From Limimonas halophila (lineage in GTDB: Bacteria; Pseudomonadota; Alphaproteobacteria; Kiloniellales; Rhodovibrionaceae): a stretch of 64,000 nucleotides of DNA. Below the pieces are notes generated by a model. That model was not told the origin of the DNA. It did not search any database and saw only the letters and a list, made by a program, of their open reading frames with translations. Positions 6,837 to 15,756 of the stretch are shown here, piece by piece. A program made the position numbers and the translations under genes. The stretch is from contig NZ_FNCE01000005.1 of the NCBI RefSeq assembly GCF_900100655.1, forward strand, positions 124,001-188,000, read 5' to 3'. Positions within the stretch are counted from its first letter, which is position 1; each line of letters begins with the position of its first letter.

Positions 6837-9361
6837 CGGACACGCTCCGGCTCGCCCTGCGCCTGGCCCGGCGCGAGCTGCGCGGCGGCCTGCGCGGCTT
6901 CTGGATCTTTCTGGGCTGCCTGCTGCTGGGCGTGGCGGCGATCGCGGGCGTGGGCTCGCTGTCGCAGGCCATGCTCACGGGCATCGCCAACGACGGCCGC
7001 GCGCTGCTGGGCGGCGAGGTCGCCATCCGCACGATCCACGCGCCCGCCAGCGAGACGCAGCGGGCGTGGCTGGACCGGGAAGCCGAGCGCCTGTCGCAAA
7101 CGGCGGAGCTGCGCGCCATGGCGCGCGCGCCAGGGGCGGGCCAGCAGACGCTGGTGGAGCTGAAGGCCGTCGACGACGCCTATCCGCTGTTCGGCGCGGC
7201 GCGAACGCAGCCCGAGCAACCGCTCGACGCGGCGCTGGCCGAGCGCGACGGGGCCTGGGGCGCGCTGGTGGCGCCCACGCTGGCCCGCCGCCTGGAGCTT
7301 ACCCCCGGCGACAGATTGCGCATCGGCGACCGCGCCTACCGCGTGCGCGGGGAGCTGACGCGCGAACCCGACCGCGCGGCGCAGGCGTTCACGCTCGGCC
7401 CGCGTGTGCTGGTCCACCGCGCCAGCCTGGACGGCAGCGGGCTGGTGCAGGAGGGCAGCCTCGTCTACCACCACTACCGCCTCGACCTCCCGGCGGGCAC
7501 GGACCCCGCGGCGTGGCGGGACAAGCTGGCCGCGCAGTTTCCCGACGCGGGCTGGCGCGTGCGCGGGCTGGACAGCGCCGCGCCCGGCCTGACGCGCTTC
7601 GTCGACCGCGTCACGCTCTTCATGACGCTGGTGGGGCTGACGGCGCTGCTGGTCGGCGGCGTGGGCGTGGCGAACGCGGTGCGCGCCTACCTGGACGGCA
7701 AGCGGGCCACGATCGCCACCTTCAAGTGCGTGGGCGCGCCGGCGCGGCTGGTGTTCGCCACCTATCTGGCGCAGGTGCTGGCGCTGGCGGGCGTGGGGAT
7801 CGCGCTAGGACTGGTGCTCGGCGGCGCGCTGCCGGCGATCGCCAGGCCGCTGCTGGCGGGCACGCTCAACTTTGAGATCGCGGGCGGCATCTACCCGCAG
7901 CCGCTGGCCGTGGCGGCGCTCTTCGGTGTGCTGACCACGCTGGCCTTCGCGTTGTGGCCGCTGGCGCGCGCCCAGGGCATCCCGGCCGCCGCGCTCTTCC
8001 GCGACGTCGTGGCGGAACGCGCCGCGCGCCCGCCGGGGTGGGCGCTGGCGGCCATCGGCGCGGCCGGGGCGGCGCTCGCCGGGCTGGCGGTGTGGACGGC
8101 CGACGACCGCCTGTTCGCGCTCGGCTTCGTGGCCGGCGCGGCGGGCGCGCTGCTGGCGTTCCGATTGGCGGCGGCGGGTGTCGTTGCGCTGGCGAAACGG
8201 GTTCCGCGCGCGCGGCGGCCGGGGTTGCGGCTGGCGGTAGCGAACCTGCACCGCCCCGGCGCACCGACCGGCAGCGTCGTCACCTCGCTGGGGCTGGGGC
8301 TGACGGTGCTGGTCGCCATCGCGCTGATCGACGGCAACCTGACGCGTCAGGTGACGCAGCAGATGCCGAAGGACGCGCCCGCCTACTACTTCATCGACAT
8401 CCAGCCGGACCAGCTCGACCCCTTCAAGGCAACGGCGCGCGGCGTCGAGGGCGTGCGCGAGGTCCAGGCCGTGCCCATGCTGCGCGGGCGCATCGTCAAG
8501 GTGAACGGCACGCGCGTCCCCGAACTGACCATCCCCGAGGACGTGCAGTGGATGTTCGACGGCGACCGCGGCGTCACCTGGGCGCGCGAGGTGCCGTCGA
8601 ACAGCCGCGTCGTGCGCGGGCAGTGGTGGGACCGCGATCATTCGGGCCGGCAGCTCGTCTCCATCGACGCCGAGCTGGGCCGCGCCATGCAGTTGGCACC
8701 CGGCGACACCCTGACGATCAACCTGCTCGGCCGGAACGTCGAGGCGGAGATCGCCAACTGGCGCGAAATCGACTGGGAGGGCCTGGGCATCAACTTCGTC
8801 ATGGTGTTCTCGCCCGGCGTGGTGTCCCAGGCGCCGCAGAGCTACCTCGCCACCGCCAAGGCGCCGCCCCAGCAGGAGGCCGCGCTGGAAAGCGCCGTGG
8901 CGGAGGGCTTCCCCAACGTCTCCGCCATCCGCACGCGCGAGGTGCTGAACCGCGTCTCCGAGCTGCTCGGCAAGGTGGCGCTGGCGGTGCGCGCCACGGC
9001 CTCGATCACGCTGCTGGCGGGGACGCTGGTGCTGGCCGGGGCGGTCGCGGCGGGGCACCGGCGGCGCATCTACGACGCCGTGGTGCTCAAGGTGTTGGGC
9101 GCCACGCGGCGCAACGTGACCGTGGCCTTTCTGCTGGAATACGGCCTGCTTGGACTCGTCACCGCCGCCATCGCCTCGGTCATTGGTAGCGTTGCCGCGT
9201 GGGTGGTGATGACCCGGGTGATGGACGGCGACTTCGTGATGATGCCGGGCGTGGTGGCCGCGACCGCCGTGGCCGCGACGGCCGTGACCCTCGTGGTCGG
9301 CTACGCCGGCACCGACCGCGCCCTGCGCCAGAAGGCGGCGCCGCTGCTGCGCAACGAATAG
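6833..9361 (+). CDS. ybbP: FtsX-family ABC permease YbbP
   Basis: This 842-aa inner-membrane protein has the double-FtsX layout of YbbP. One TM helix near the N terminus (GFWIFLGCLLLGVAAIAGV) is followed by a MacB-like periplasmic domain of about 190 residues, then three TM helices, a further pair of TM segments, a second periplasmic domain (about residues 500-710) and three final TM helices. The start is the ATG overlapping the ybbA stop. It ends 58 bp before the end of the convergent PAS_5-like gene. Partner and context are as for ybbA; the substrate is unknown. Confidence 0.93.
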   Translation: MTDTLRLALRLARRELRGGLRGFWIFLGCLLLGVAAIAGVGSLSQAMLTGIANDGRALLGGEVAIRTIHAPASETQRAWLDREAERLSQTAELRAMARAPGAGQQTLVELKAVDDAYPLFGAARTQPEQPLDAALAERDGAWGALVAPTLARRLELTPGDRLRIGDRAYRVRGELTREPDRAAQAFTLGPRVLVHRASLDGSGLVQEGSLVYHHYRLDLPAGTDPAAWRDKLAAQFPDAGWRVRGLDSAAPGLTRFVDRVTLFMTLVGLTALLVGGVGVANAVRAYLDGKRATIATFKCVGAPARLVFATYLAQVLALAGVGIALGLVLGGALPAIARPLLAGTLNFEIAGGIYPQPLAVAALFGVLTTLAFALWPLARAQGIPAAALFRDVVAERAARPPGWALAAIGAAGAALAGLAVWTADDRLFALGFVAGAAGALLAFRLAAAGVVALAKRVPRARRPGLRLAVANLHRPGAPTGSVVTSLGLGLTVLVAIALIDGNLTRQVTQQMPKDAPAYYFIDIQPDQLDPFKATARGVEGVREVQAVPMLRGRIVKVNGTRVPELTIPEDVQWMFDGDRGVTWAREVPSNSRVVRGQWWDRDHSGRQLVSIDAELGRAMQLAPGDTLTINLLGRNVEAEIANWREIDWEGLGINFVMVFSPGVVSQAPQSYLATAKAPPQQEAALESAVAEGFPNVSAIRTREVLNRVSELLGKVALAVRATASITLLAGTLVLAGAVAAGHRRRIYDAVVLKVLGATRRNVTVAFLLEYGLLGLVTAAIASVIGSVAAWVVMTRVMDGDFVMMPGVVAATAVAATAVTLVVGYAGTDRALRQKAAPLLRNE

Positions 9362-9419
9362 CCCTGGGCCGCCACTTGGAAATGGTCCGAGCCCGCCCGG
9401 CGAAACCGGCCGACCGGCC

Positions 9420-10055
9420 TCAGCGCTTGCGGGTGACGGCGAGCAGCACGTAGGCGGCGCTGCCGCGGCGTTGCCCATCGGTGTCGCCGTCCGCCGCGAA
9501 GGGCGCGGCGGCGGCGGCGTAGGCGCGCTGGCGCCGGCGCACGCGGAAGCTGGCCGAGGTTGTCGTGGGGACCGCCCGGTCGGCCGCGGCGCGCGCGACC
9601 TCCATCAGCCAGGTGCTGACCTCGGAGAAGGGATCGTCGGCGAGCGGATGGTCCAGCCCGCCGGCCGCTTCCGCGGGCTCGTAGACGCGCGCGATGTCCA
9701 GCGCGCCGTCCGGCGCGGCGCGGAAGAGCACGGCATACGGCCATTGATCCGCGACCACCGCGGGTTCGATCCCCCGCACGTTGGGGAGTGGACCGCCGCC
9801 CAGGCTGCGCCAGTACTGCCGCAGCGAGCGGTAGCGGGGGGCCTCGGCCGCGCCCCGGCCCGTCTCGGGCGCGGCCGCGCCCGTCCCGGCTGGGTGGGGT
9901 GCGCTCTCGTTGGCCGGCGCGGTCGCGGTCCCGGCTTCGGCCGGCGGATGCGCGGTGCTGGCGGCCCGGCGCGCCCGGCCGCCGCGCACGATCGCCACGC
10001 CCAGCAGCGAGGCCGGCTCCTCGGGCGCGGCCGCGTCGTCGGTCGGGCCGGTCAT
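9420..10055 (-). CDS. PAS_5-like domain protein, third gene of the ParA operon
   Basis: This is a 211-aa protein with an Ala/Pro/Thr-rich, probably disordered N terminus (residues 1-75). Its C-terminal domain begins with a YWRSLGGGPLPNVRGIEP motif, resembling the PAS_5 family that is widespread in alphaproteobacteria (Y-W-x-S-L ... G-x-P ... D/E-P). It may sense a small signal or act as a docking platform; nothing shows which. The start ATG overlaps the stop of the RHH gene by 4 bp, so the three proteins are very likely made together. Its presence in a ParA operon is unusual. The PAS_5 call rests on a short motif and is moderately sure. Confidence 0.65.
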   Translation of the reverse strand: MTGPTDDAAAPEEPASLLGVAIVRGGRARRAASTAHPPAEAGTATAPANESAPHPAGTGAAAPETGRGAAEAPRYRSLRQYWRSLGGGPLPNVRGIEPAVVADQWPYAVLFRAAPDGALDIARVYEPAEAAGGLDHPLADDPFSEVSTWLMEVARAAADRAVPTTTSASFRVRRRQRAYAAAAAPFAADGDTDGQRRGSAAYVLLAVTRKR

Positions 10056-10402
10056 GACGCCGCCTCCTGCCCATCCGGCGCCTCGCTGTCCGCGCGCAGG
10101 CAGGCGCAGACGCTTTCCAGCGCCGCCAGGCGGTCGTCCAGGCTCTCGGTCAGCAGCGCCTGCATCGAGCAGTTCAGGTGCGCGGCGGCGATGCGCAGGC
10201 GCCGATGGCGCACCGGGTCCAGGCGCAGGGTCAGGCGCGCGCGCTTGCCGGACGTCCGGCCGCTCTCGGGCGCGGGCGCGACGGCCGCCGGGGGCGGCGT
10301 GTTCCGCGTGGCGGGGCGGTTGACGGTCGCGGGCTGTGCCGCACCCTTGCGCGCGAGCAGCGTGGCGTCGAGGGAGCCGGCCTTGAGCGCGGGGTCCTGC
10401 AT
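10052..10402 (-). CDS. Ribbon-helix-helix-like DNA-binding protein
   Basis: This is a 116-aa protein with a flexible Pro/Ala-rich N terminus (1-50) and a C-terminal segment starting KRARLTLRLDPVRHRRLRIA at about residue 53. That segment has the form of a ribbon-helix-helix fold: a short beta strand with alternating Thr/Arg, then two helices. Such proteins (ParG, CopG/Arc types) bind operator or centromere DNA as dimers and often partner a ParA ATPase. It sits 3 bp downstream of parA and overlaps the PAS_5-like gene by 4 bp. I infer that it binds the palindromes upstream of the operon. The fold call is from pattern only. Confidence 0.7.
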   Translation of the reverse strand: MQDPALKAGSLDATLLARKGAAQPATVNRPATRNTPPPAAVAPAPESGRTSGKRARLTLRLDPVRHRRLRIAAAHLNCSMQALLTESLDDRLAALESVCACLRADSEAPDGQEAAS

Positions 10403-10405
10403 GGC

Positions 10406-11104
10406 TCACGCCTCCGTCCCGGCCGGGGTCAGCGGGGTCTTCGCGGGCTCCTCGCGGGCGCCGGTGAGCACGGTTTCCCGGCGCTCCCCGCGCAAGCGGT
10501 TGGCGAGGTAGCTCCACAGTTCGGCGACCTCGCGCGCCGAGCGCGAGCTGGCGTCGAGGTCCGCCGCCGTGCGCCCGTCGATCATGCTGGCGGCGAAGTC
10601 GTTGCGCTGGTGGATCGTGGCGGGGGCGACCGTGCCGTGCTGCGACAGCGCGACCGCCGCCTCCCCGGTGATGCGCGCGCGCATCTTGCCGGCGTTGACG
10701 ACGAAGACGAGCGGCTTGCCGGCGCCTTCCACGAGGTCGACCGTGGCGCCCGCCGCGCGCAGGTCGTGCGGGCTGGGGCGCGTGGGCACCACCACCAGAT
10801 CGGACAGCCGGATCACGCTCTCGATCGTGTCGGTGATCGCGGGCGGGGTGTCCACGACCAGCAGATCCACGCCCGCCGTCGCCAGCGCCGTGAGGTCGCG
10901 CTGCAGCGTCTCCATCACCGTCTCGGCGAACTCCGGCGTCGGGTCGGCGCGGGCGTTCCACCAGTCGCTCAGGCTGCCCTGCGGGTCGGTGTCGATCACC
11001 GCGACGCGGCCGAAGCCGCTGCGCGCGGCCTGCACCGCGAGGTGCCCGGCGAGCGTGGTCTTGCCGGACCCGCCCTTCTGCGAGGCGAGCGTCAACACGT
11101 GCAT
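10406..11104 (-). CDS. ParA/MinD-family partition ATPase
   Basis: This is a 232-aa P-loop ATPase with the deviant Walker A KGGSGKTT at residues 10-17, DTDPQGS just after the next strand, and Walker B DLLVVDTPP around residue 80. The short length and the lack of an N-terminal HTH fit the small ParA (type Ib, or 'orphan') group, which moves plasmids, chromosomal loci or protein complexes by binding the nucleoid. The ATG at 11104 is preceded by AGAGAGGA. It is the first gene of an operon with an RHH-like protein and a PAS_5-like protein; there is no ParB gene. Its cargo is unknown. It could belong to an integrated plasmid remnant or to a protein-positioning system. Confidence 0.92.
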   Translation of the reverse strand: MHVLTLASQKGGSGKTTLAGHLAVQAARSGFGRVAVIDTDPQGSLSDWWNARADPTPEFAETVMETLQRDLTALATAGVDLLVVDTPPAITDTIESVIRLSDLVVVPTRPSPHDLRAAGATVDLVEGAGKPLVFVVNAGKMRARITGEAAVALSQHGTVAPATIHQRNDFAASMIDGRTAADLDASSRSAREVAELWSYLANRLRGERRETVLTGAREEPAKTPLTPAGTEA

Positions 11105-11162
11105 GGCGGTCCTCTCTTCCGGTCGCGCCGGCGGTTGCCTGTCGTGCGCGGCTTTCTCCCGA

Positions 11163-11184
11163 AATCCGGGTGACCATCCGGATT
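11163..11184. promoter_or_regulatory. Inverted repeat upstream of the parA-like operon
   Basis: AATCCGG (11163-11169) and CCGGATT (11178-11184) are exact inverted repeats separated by 8 bp, about 60 bp upstream of the parA start. With the neighbouring 18-bp palindrome it is a candidate binding site for the RHH-like protein. Confidence 0.5.
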
Positions 11185-11186
11185 GC

Positions 11187-11204
11187 GTTCGATTGCAATC
11201 GAAC
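11187..11204. promoter_or_regulatory. Perfect 18-bp palindrome upstream of the parA-like operon
   Basis: GTTCGATTGCAATCGAAC is a perfect palindrome 83 bp before the parA start codon. It is a candidate operator or centromere half-site. The 220-bp gap 11105-11324 has no gene; it also holds an AT-rich patch (TTAACAGCGCGTTAA) that could contain the promoter. Confidence 0.6.
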
Positions 11205-11324
11205 CCCAGGTCGCTTCCGCGCATCTGCTTCACTCAGGATTCCCGACCGAAATTAACAGCGCGTTAACCATCCAATCGACATCAACACGATTTCGGAACA
11301 GCTTTGTCGCGACGGTGCGGGATT

Positions 11325-14300
11325 TTACGCCGGCCGGGCCCGAGCGCGCAGGACGCTGGCGGTGAGCGCGGGCAGGAAGGTGAGCGTCACCACCGCCGCG
11401 CCCATGATGCCGAAGAGCACGATGGCGCCGACGCCGCGATACAGCTCGGTGCCCGCGCCTGGGATGAAAACCAGCGGCGCCAGCCCGACGATCGTGGTGA
11501 TCGTGGACATCGCGATGGGGCGCAGGCGCGAGGCCACGGCCTCCTGCACGGCCGCGCGCACGTCCGTTTCGCCCGCCCGCAGGTTCGCCTGGGCGCGGTG
11601 GACGAGCAGGATGGGGTTGTTCACCACCGTGCCCATCAGGATCAGGAAGCCCAGCATCGAGATCATGTCGAAGGGCTGGTGGATCGCCGGCAGCCCGATG
11701 GCGGGCAGCGCGCCGCCCACGACGTTCATCACCTTCAGCCCCAGGATGCCGCCGGCCACACCCAGCGGGATCGCCGTCATGATCAAGAGCGGATGGCCCC
11801 AGTGGCTGAAGATCGCCACCAGCAGCAGGTAGACCACGGCGATGGCGACGAGGTAGTTGGACCACAGCGCCTCCTGGGTGCGCTGCAGCTCGTCGGCCGC
11901 GCCCGTGATCTCCACGCCCACCTGGGCCGGGATCTCGCCGCGCTGGCGCAGGTGGCCGACGACCTCCTCGCGCACGCGCTGCACGCCCACCTCCAGCGGC
12001 ACCTCGTCGGGCGGGATGATGTTGAGCGTCACCGTGCGCTGGCCGTTCACGCGGCGCAGCGTGCTTGTGTTCACCGTCTCCACGATGCGGGCGACGTCGG
12101 CCAGCGGCACCGTGGTGCCGTTGCGCGTGTGCACCGGCATGTCGTCAAGGGCGTCCGGCCCGCCCGCCAGGCCGTTCTCGGCGTTCAGGTAGATGTCCAG
12201 CTTGTCGTCGCCCAGGAAGAATTCGTCGGCGTAGGCGCCGTCGCCCAGCGTCGCCACGGCGGCGCCCAGCTCACGCGCGTCCAGGCCGAGTTCGGCGGCG
12301 CGGTTCCAGTCGGGGCGCACCTCCACCAGCGGCTGGGAGAGCGAGAGCGTCGAGGGGGTGGCCTGGATGCGCGGGTCGTCGAACACGGCCTGCGCGCGGC
12401 GGTAGGCCGTCAGCGCGGTGCGGTAGATGGCGGGCAGGTCGGTGCCCGAGACGTCCAGGTTGACGCTGCGCGTGCCGCCGTCGTTGCTGGTGATGATGGA
12501 GCCGCGTGCGGCGAAGGCGCGCATGCCCGGATACTGCTCGTAGCGCTCGGTGATCGCGTCCATCAGCGCCCGGATGTGGCCGGGATCCTGCGTCTCCGCG
12601 ATGATGCGCATGTTGCTGGCTTCGGCGGAGAGGCTGAGGTAGGCGAGCGGCGGGATATCCGTCTCGCCCTTGGCGTAGGCCTCGCCGTCCGCGCCCACGT
12701 GCGGCAGGAACTCGGCTTCGATCTCCTGCGCGATCTCGGTCATGCGCTCCAGGTTGTAGCCGGGCGGGGCGTTCATCGTGGCGAAGGTCTTGGGCTCCTC
12801 GCCTTCCGGCAGGTAGGAGGCCGGCGGCGTCAGGAAGACGACGATGGCCGCGCTCGCCGCCACGGTGCCGGCCATCACCGCCAGCCGGCGCGGCCAGGTG
12901 GCGATCAGCCGGCCCACGCCCGCCGCCAGCGCCGGGCCCAGGCGCCCCCGCCCGCTGCCGCCGTGCACGTCGAAGCGCGCGGCGGCCGCCGGCACCACGG
13001 TGATCGCCACCAGCATCGACGCCAGGATCGCCGCCGAGACGGCGATGGCGATGTCGGAATAGAGTTGGCCGGCCTCTTCCTGGATGAAGACGATGGGCAC
13101 GAAGACCAGCACGGTCGTCAGCGTGGAGGCCAGCACCGCCGGCCACACCTTCTGCACGCCCGCCACGGCGGCCTTCACCTTGTCCAGGCCCTTGCGGCGC
13201 TCCAGCTCGATGCTTTCCAGCACGACGATGCTGTTGTCGAGCGTCATGCCGATGGCGAAGGCGATACCGGCGAGCGAGATGACGTTGACCGTGCGCCCGG
13301 CGACCAGCAGCCCCAGAAAGCCGGCGATGGCGCACACCGGCACGCCCATCACCGCGATCCAGGTCGCGCGCGGGGAGCGCAGAAAGAGGAACATCACCCC
13401 CAGCGCCAGCACAGCGCCGATGCCCAGGTTGCGCCAGACGTTGGTGAGCGAGTCCGAGACGTAGGTGACGTCGTCGGCCGTCAGGCGCATCTTCATGCCC
13501 GCGGGGTTGAGAACCTCGCGGTTGATGTCGTCCATGGCGGCGACCAGCCCGTCCTTGATCTTCATCACGTTGGAGCCGGGCTGGCGGTAGATGCCCACGG
13601 TGATCGAGGGCTCGCCGTTGACCCAGGAGCGCTGGTCGGGCTCGCGGTGGGACAGCTCGATGTCCGCCACCTCGCCGAGCCGGGTGATGGCGTCGCCCCG
13701 CCGCGCCAGCACCAGCTGCTCCAGTTGCTGAACCTCGGAAAAGCGGCCCACGGTGCGCAGCAGGTAGCGGCGCTTGCCGGCCTCCAGGTCGCCGCCGGAA
13801 ACGTCGCGGTTGCGCGCGCGGATGGCGTCGCGCACGTCGGCGACGGAGAGGTAGCGCTCGGTCAGGCGCGCGGGGTCCAGGTCGATGCGGATGCGGCGCT
13901 CGCTGCCGCCCCAGATGGCCGCTTCCGCCACGCCGGGCACGGACTCCATGCGCGGGCGCACGTGATCGCCCAGGAAGTCCCGCATCATCGTCAGGTCCAG
14001 CCCGCGTGGGTTGCCGTCCAGGGGCTGCACCCGGAAGTACATGAAGGAGTTCTGCGAGAACGAGGTGGCGTCGACGCTGGGCTCGTTCACGTTGTCCGGA
14101 TAGCTGGGCACCTGGCTGAGCGCGTTGTTCACCCGGATCATCGCCTGGGTGATGTCGACGTCGTAGGGGAATTCCAGCTCGATGCTGGCCTGCCCGCTGG
14201 ACGCGGTCGCCTCCAGTTTTTCCAGCCCCGGAATGTTGCGCAGGTACTCCTCCTGCTCGATCAGGATTTCCTGCTCGATGTCCTGGGGCGTGGCGCCGGG

Positions 14301-14447
14301 CCAGGAGGTGCGCACCGAGATCGTGCGCACCTCCAGGTCGGGGATCATCTGCACGGGGATGCGGAAGGCGGCGACGATGCCGAGCACGCACACGATGAGC
14401 AGCGCCACCGTGACCAGCGTTCCGCGCCGGACCAGCCCCTCGAACAT
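11325..14447 (-). CDS. RND efflux pump, inner-membrane permease (HAE1-type)
   Basis: This is a 1040-aa proton-driven exporter of the AcrB/HAE1 family, with 12 TM segments in two halves and two large periplasmic loops. TM4 contains GMTLDNSIVVLESIE, where the first proton-relay aspartate of AcrB is kept and the second is Asn, as in many HAE1 relatives. In TM10 the position of the AcrB lysine lies in GTVVNNPILL and is not basic. The porter loops are of normal size. It begins 9 bp after the fusion-protein gene on the same strand, so the two form one operon. No TolC-type outer-membrane gene lies nearby, so the pump probably uses one encoded elsewhere. The substrate is unknown. Confidence 0.94.
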   Translation of the reverse strand: MFEGLVRRGTLVTVALLIVCVLGIVAAFRIPVQMIPDLEVRTISVRTSWPGATPQDIEQEILIEQEEYLRNIPGLEKLEATASSGQASIELEFPYDVDITQAMIRVNNALSQVPSYPDNVNEPSVDATSFSQNSFMYFRVQPLDGNPRGLDLTMMRDFLGDHVRPRMESVPGVAEAAIWGGSERRIRIDLDPARLTERYLSVADVRDAIRARNRDVSGGDLEAGKRRYLLRTVGRFSEVQQLEQLVLARRGDAITRLGEVADIELSHREPDQRSWVNGEPSITVGIYRQPGSNVMKIKDGLVAAMDDINREVLNPAGMKMRLTADDVTYVSDSLTNVWRNLGIGAVLALGVMFLFLRSPRATWIAVMGVPVCAIAGFLGLLVAGRTVNVISLAGIAFAIGMTLDNSIVVLESIELERRKGLDKVKAAVAGVQKVWPAVLASTLTTVLVFVPIVFIQEEAGQLYSDIAIAVSAAILASMLVAITVVPAAAARFDVHGGSGRGRLGPALAAGVGRLIATWPRRLAVMAGTVAASAAIVVFLTPPASYLPEGEEPKTFATMNAPPGYNLERMTEIAQEIEAEFLPHVGADGEAYAKGETDIPPLAYLSLSAEASNMRIIAETQDPGHIRALMDAITERYEQYPGMRAFAARGSIITSNDGGTRSVNLDVSGTDLPAIYRTALTAYRRAQAVFDDPRIQATPSTLSLSQPLVEVRPDWNRAAELGLDARELGAAVATLGDGAYADEFFLGDDKLDIYLNAENGLAGGPDALDDMPVHTRNGTTVPLADVARIVETVNTSTLRRVNGQRTVTLNIIPPDEVPLEVGVQRVREEVVGHLRQRGEIPAQVGVEITGAADELQRTQEALWSNYLVAIAVVYLLLVAIFSHWGHPLLIMTAIPLGVAGGILGLKVMNVVGGALPAIGLPAIHQPFDMISMLGFLILMGTVVNNPILLVHRAQANLRAGETDVRAAVQEAVASRLRPIAMSTITTIVGLAPLVFIPGAGTELYRGVGAIVLFGIMGAAVVTLTFLPALTASVLRARARPA

Positions 14448-14456
14448 CGCGGGGCC

Positions 14457-15581
14457 CTAGCTGTCCGCCTGCACGACGCGCACGCGCTGGCCCGGCGTCA
14501 GGGCCTCGTTGCCCTCGACGACGACGCGCGCGCCGGATTTCAGGCCCTCGCGCACGTGGATCAGGCCGTCGAAGGCCAGCCCGGTGTCGATGACGCGCTC
14601 GCTCACCGTCGGCGGCTCGCCCTTGTCGAGCACCCAGACCGTCTCGCGGCCGTCGGGATGGCGGATCAGGGCGTCACGCGGAATCACGGGCCCGCGCTCG
14701 CCCGTGGCGAGGTCGAAGTGGGCGCGCGCGGACATGCCGGGGCTCATGGGCACGCTGTCGCCGGCCAGGCGCAGGTGCGCCATGAAGGCGCGCGACCGGG
14801 AATCGCTGACGGGGACGGTGCGCAGCACGCGCGCGCCGAAGCGGGTGTTGGGCTTGGCGTCCAGGCGCACGCTGACGGGCGTGTCGGGGGTGATCTTGCC
14901 GTGGTGCTGCTGAGGCACCGGCACCTCGACGCGCAGGCGCTTCAGGCCGATGAGTTCCACCACGCTGCCGCCGGGGTCCAGCCATTCCCCCGTCATCGCC
15001 GCCTTGTGGCTGACCACCCCGGCGAAGGGGGCGGTGACGGTGTGGCGGTCGAGTTCCGCGCGGGCGCGCTCGCGCTGGGCGCGGCGGTGGGCCAGCGCCG
15101 CCTCGCGCGCGGCCACCTGGTCGGCGAGGCTGCGCACCTCGTTCTGCGGCGCGTTGTTCCGGGCCGCCAACTCGCGCGTCGTCTCCAGGCGGCGGCGGGC
15201 GTCGGACAGCTCGGCGCGGGCTTGCTGCACCTCGGCCTCGCGCGCGTCCAGCGTCAGGCGCGTCAGCTCCGGGTCCAGCTTCACCAGGGTGTCGCCCGCC
15301 TCGACGCGCTCGCCCTCGGTCGTGGGGGCGGCCACGACCTTGCCGGCGATGGCGACGGACACCTCGGCGGTGTTGGGCGCGGCCACCGTGCCGGACAGGG
15401 CCACGCGCTCCACGATCGAACGGGTTTTGACGGGTTCGACCTGAACGGGCGCCGCGCCGGACTGCGCCAGCGCGGCCGGGGCGATCAGCGCGGCGATGCC
15501 CAGCAGCCCCGTTCGCACGGCGCGCTGCCGACGCCGCGCACCCAACGTTTTCGTCACACAAACCTCGTTTCCTGCGCGCAT
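14457..15581 (-). CDS. RND efflux periplasmic adaptor (membrane fusion protein)
   Basis: This is a 374-aa HlyD/AcrA-type adaptor linking the RND pump to an outer-membrane channel. It has a signal segment (LLGIAALIAPAALAQ), a split lipoyl domain (GKVVAAPTTEGERVEAGDTL and APFAGVVSHKAAMTGEWLDPG), and between them a helical hairpin of about 70 residues rich in Arg, Ala and Glu. Beta-barrel and membrane-proximal domains follow. ATG 15581 is used; a GTG at 15557 preceded by AGGAAACGAGG has a better ribosome site and would shorten it by eight residues. It is the first gene of the efflux operon; no regulator gene adjoins it. Confidence 0.93.
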   Translation of the reverse strand: MRAGNEVCVTKTLGARRRQRAVRTGLLGIAALIAPAALAQSGAAPVQVEPVKTRSIVERVALSGTVAAPNTAEVSVAIAGKVVAAPTTEGERVEAGDTLVKLDPELTRLTLDAREAEVQQARAELSDARRRLETTRELAARNNAPQNEVRSLADQVAAREAALAHRRAQRERARAELDRHTVTAPFAGVVSHKAAMTGEWLDPGGSVVELIGLKRLRVEVPVPQQHHGKITPDTPVSVRLDAKPNTRFGARVLRTVPVSDSRSRAFMAHLRLAGDSVPMSPGMSARAHFDLATGERGPVIPRDALIRHPDGRETVWVLDKGEPPTVSERVIDTGLAFDGLIHVREGLKSGARVVVEGNEALTPGQRVRVVQADS

Positions 15582-15756
15582 GCCGTCACCGGCCCGCAGC
15601 GTGTAAGGGTGGCCGCCGCGCGCGGGGCGTCAAGGCCGGCGCGCGAACACGTCGGCGTGAGTGCGCCGGGCGTTGCCAAACGCGGGCGCGTTGTGAAAGG
15701 CGGTGGGGCATGCTTCGGGCGACTCAGGCGACACGCGGACGCCGGGCCGGGCGGCG

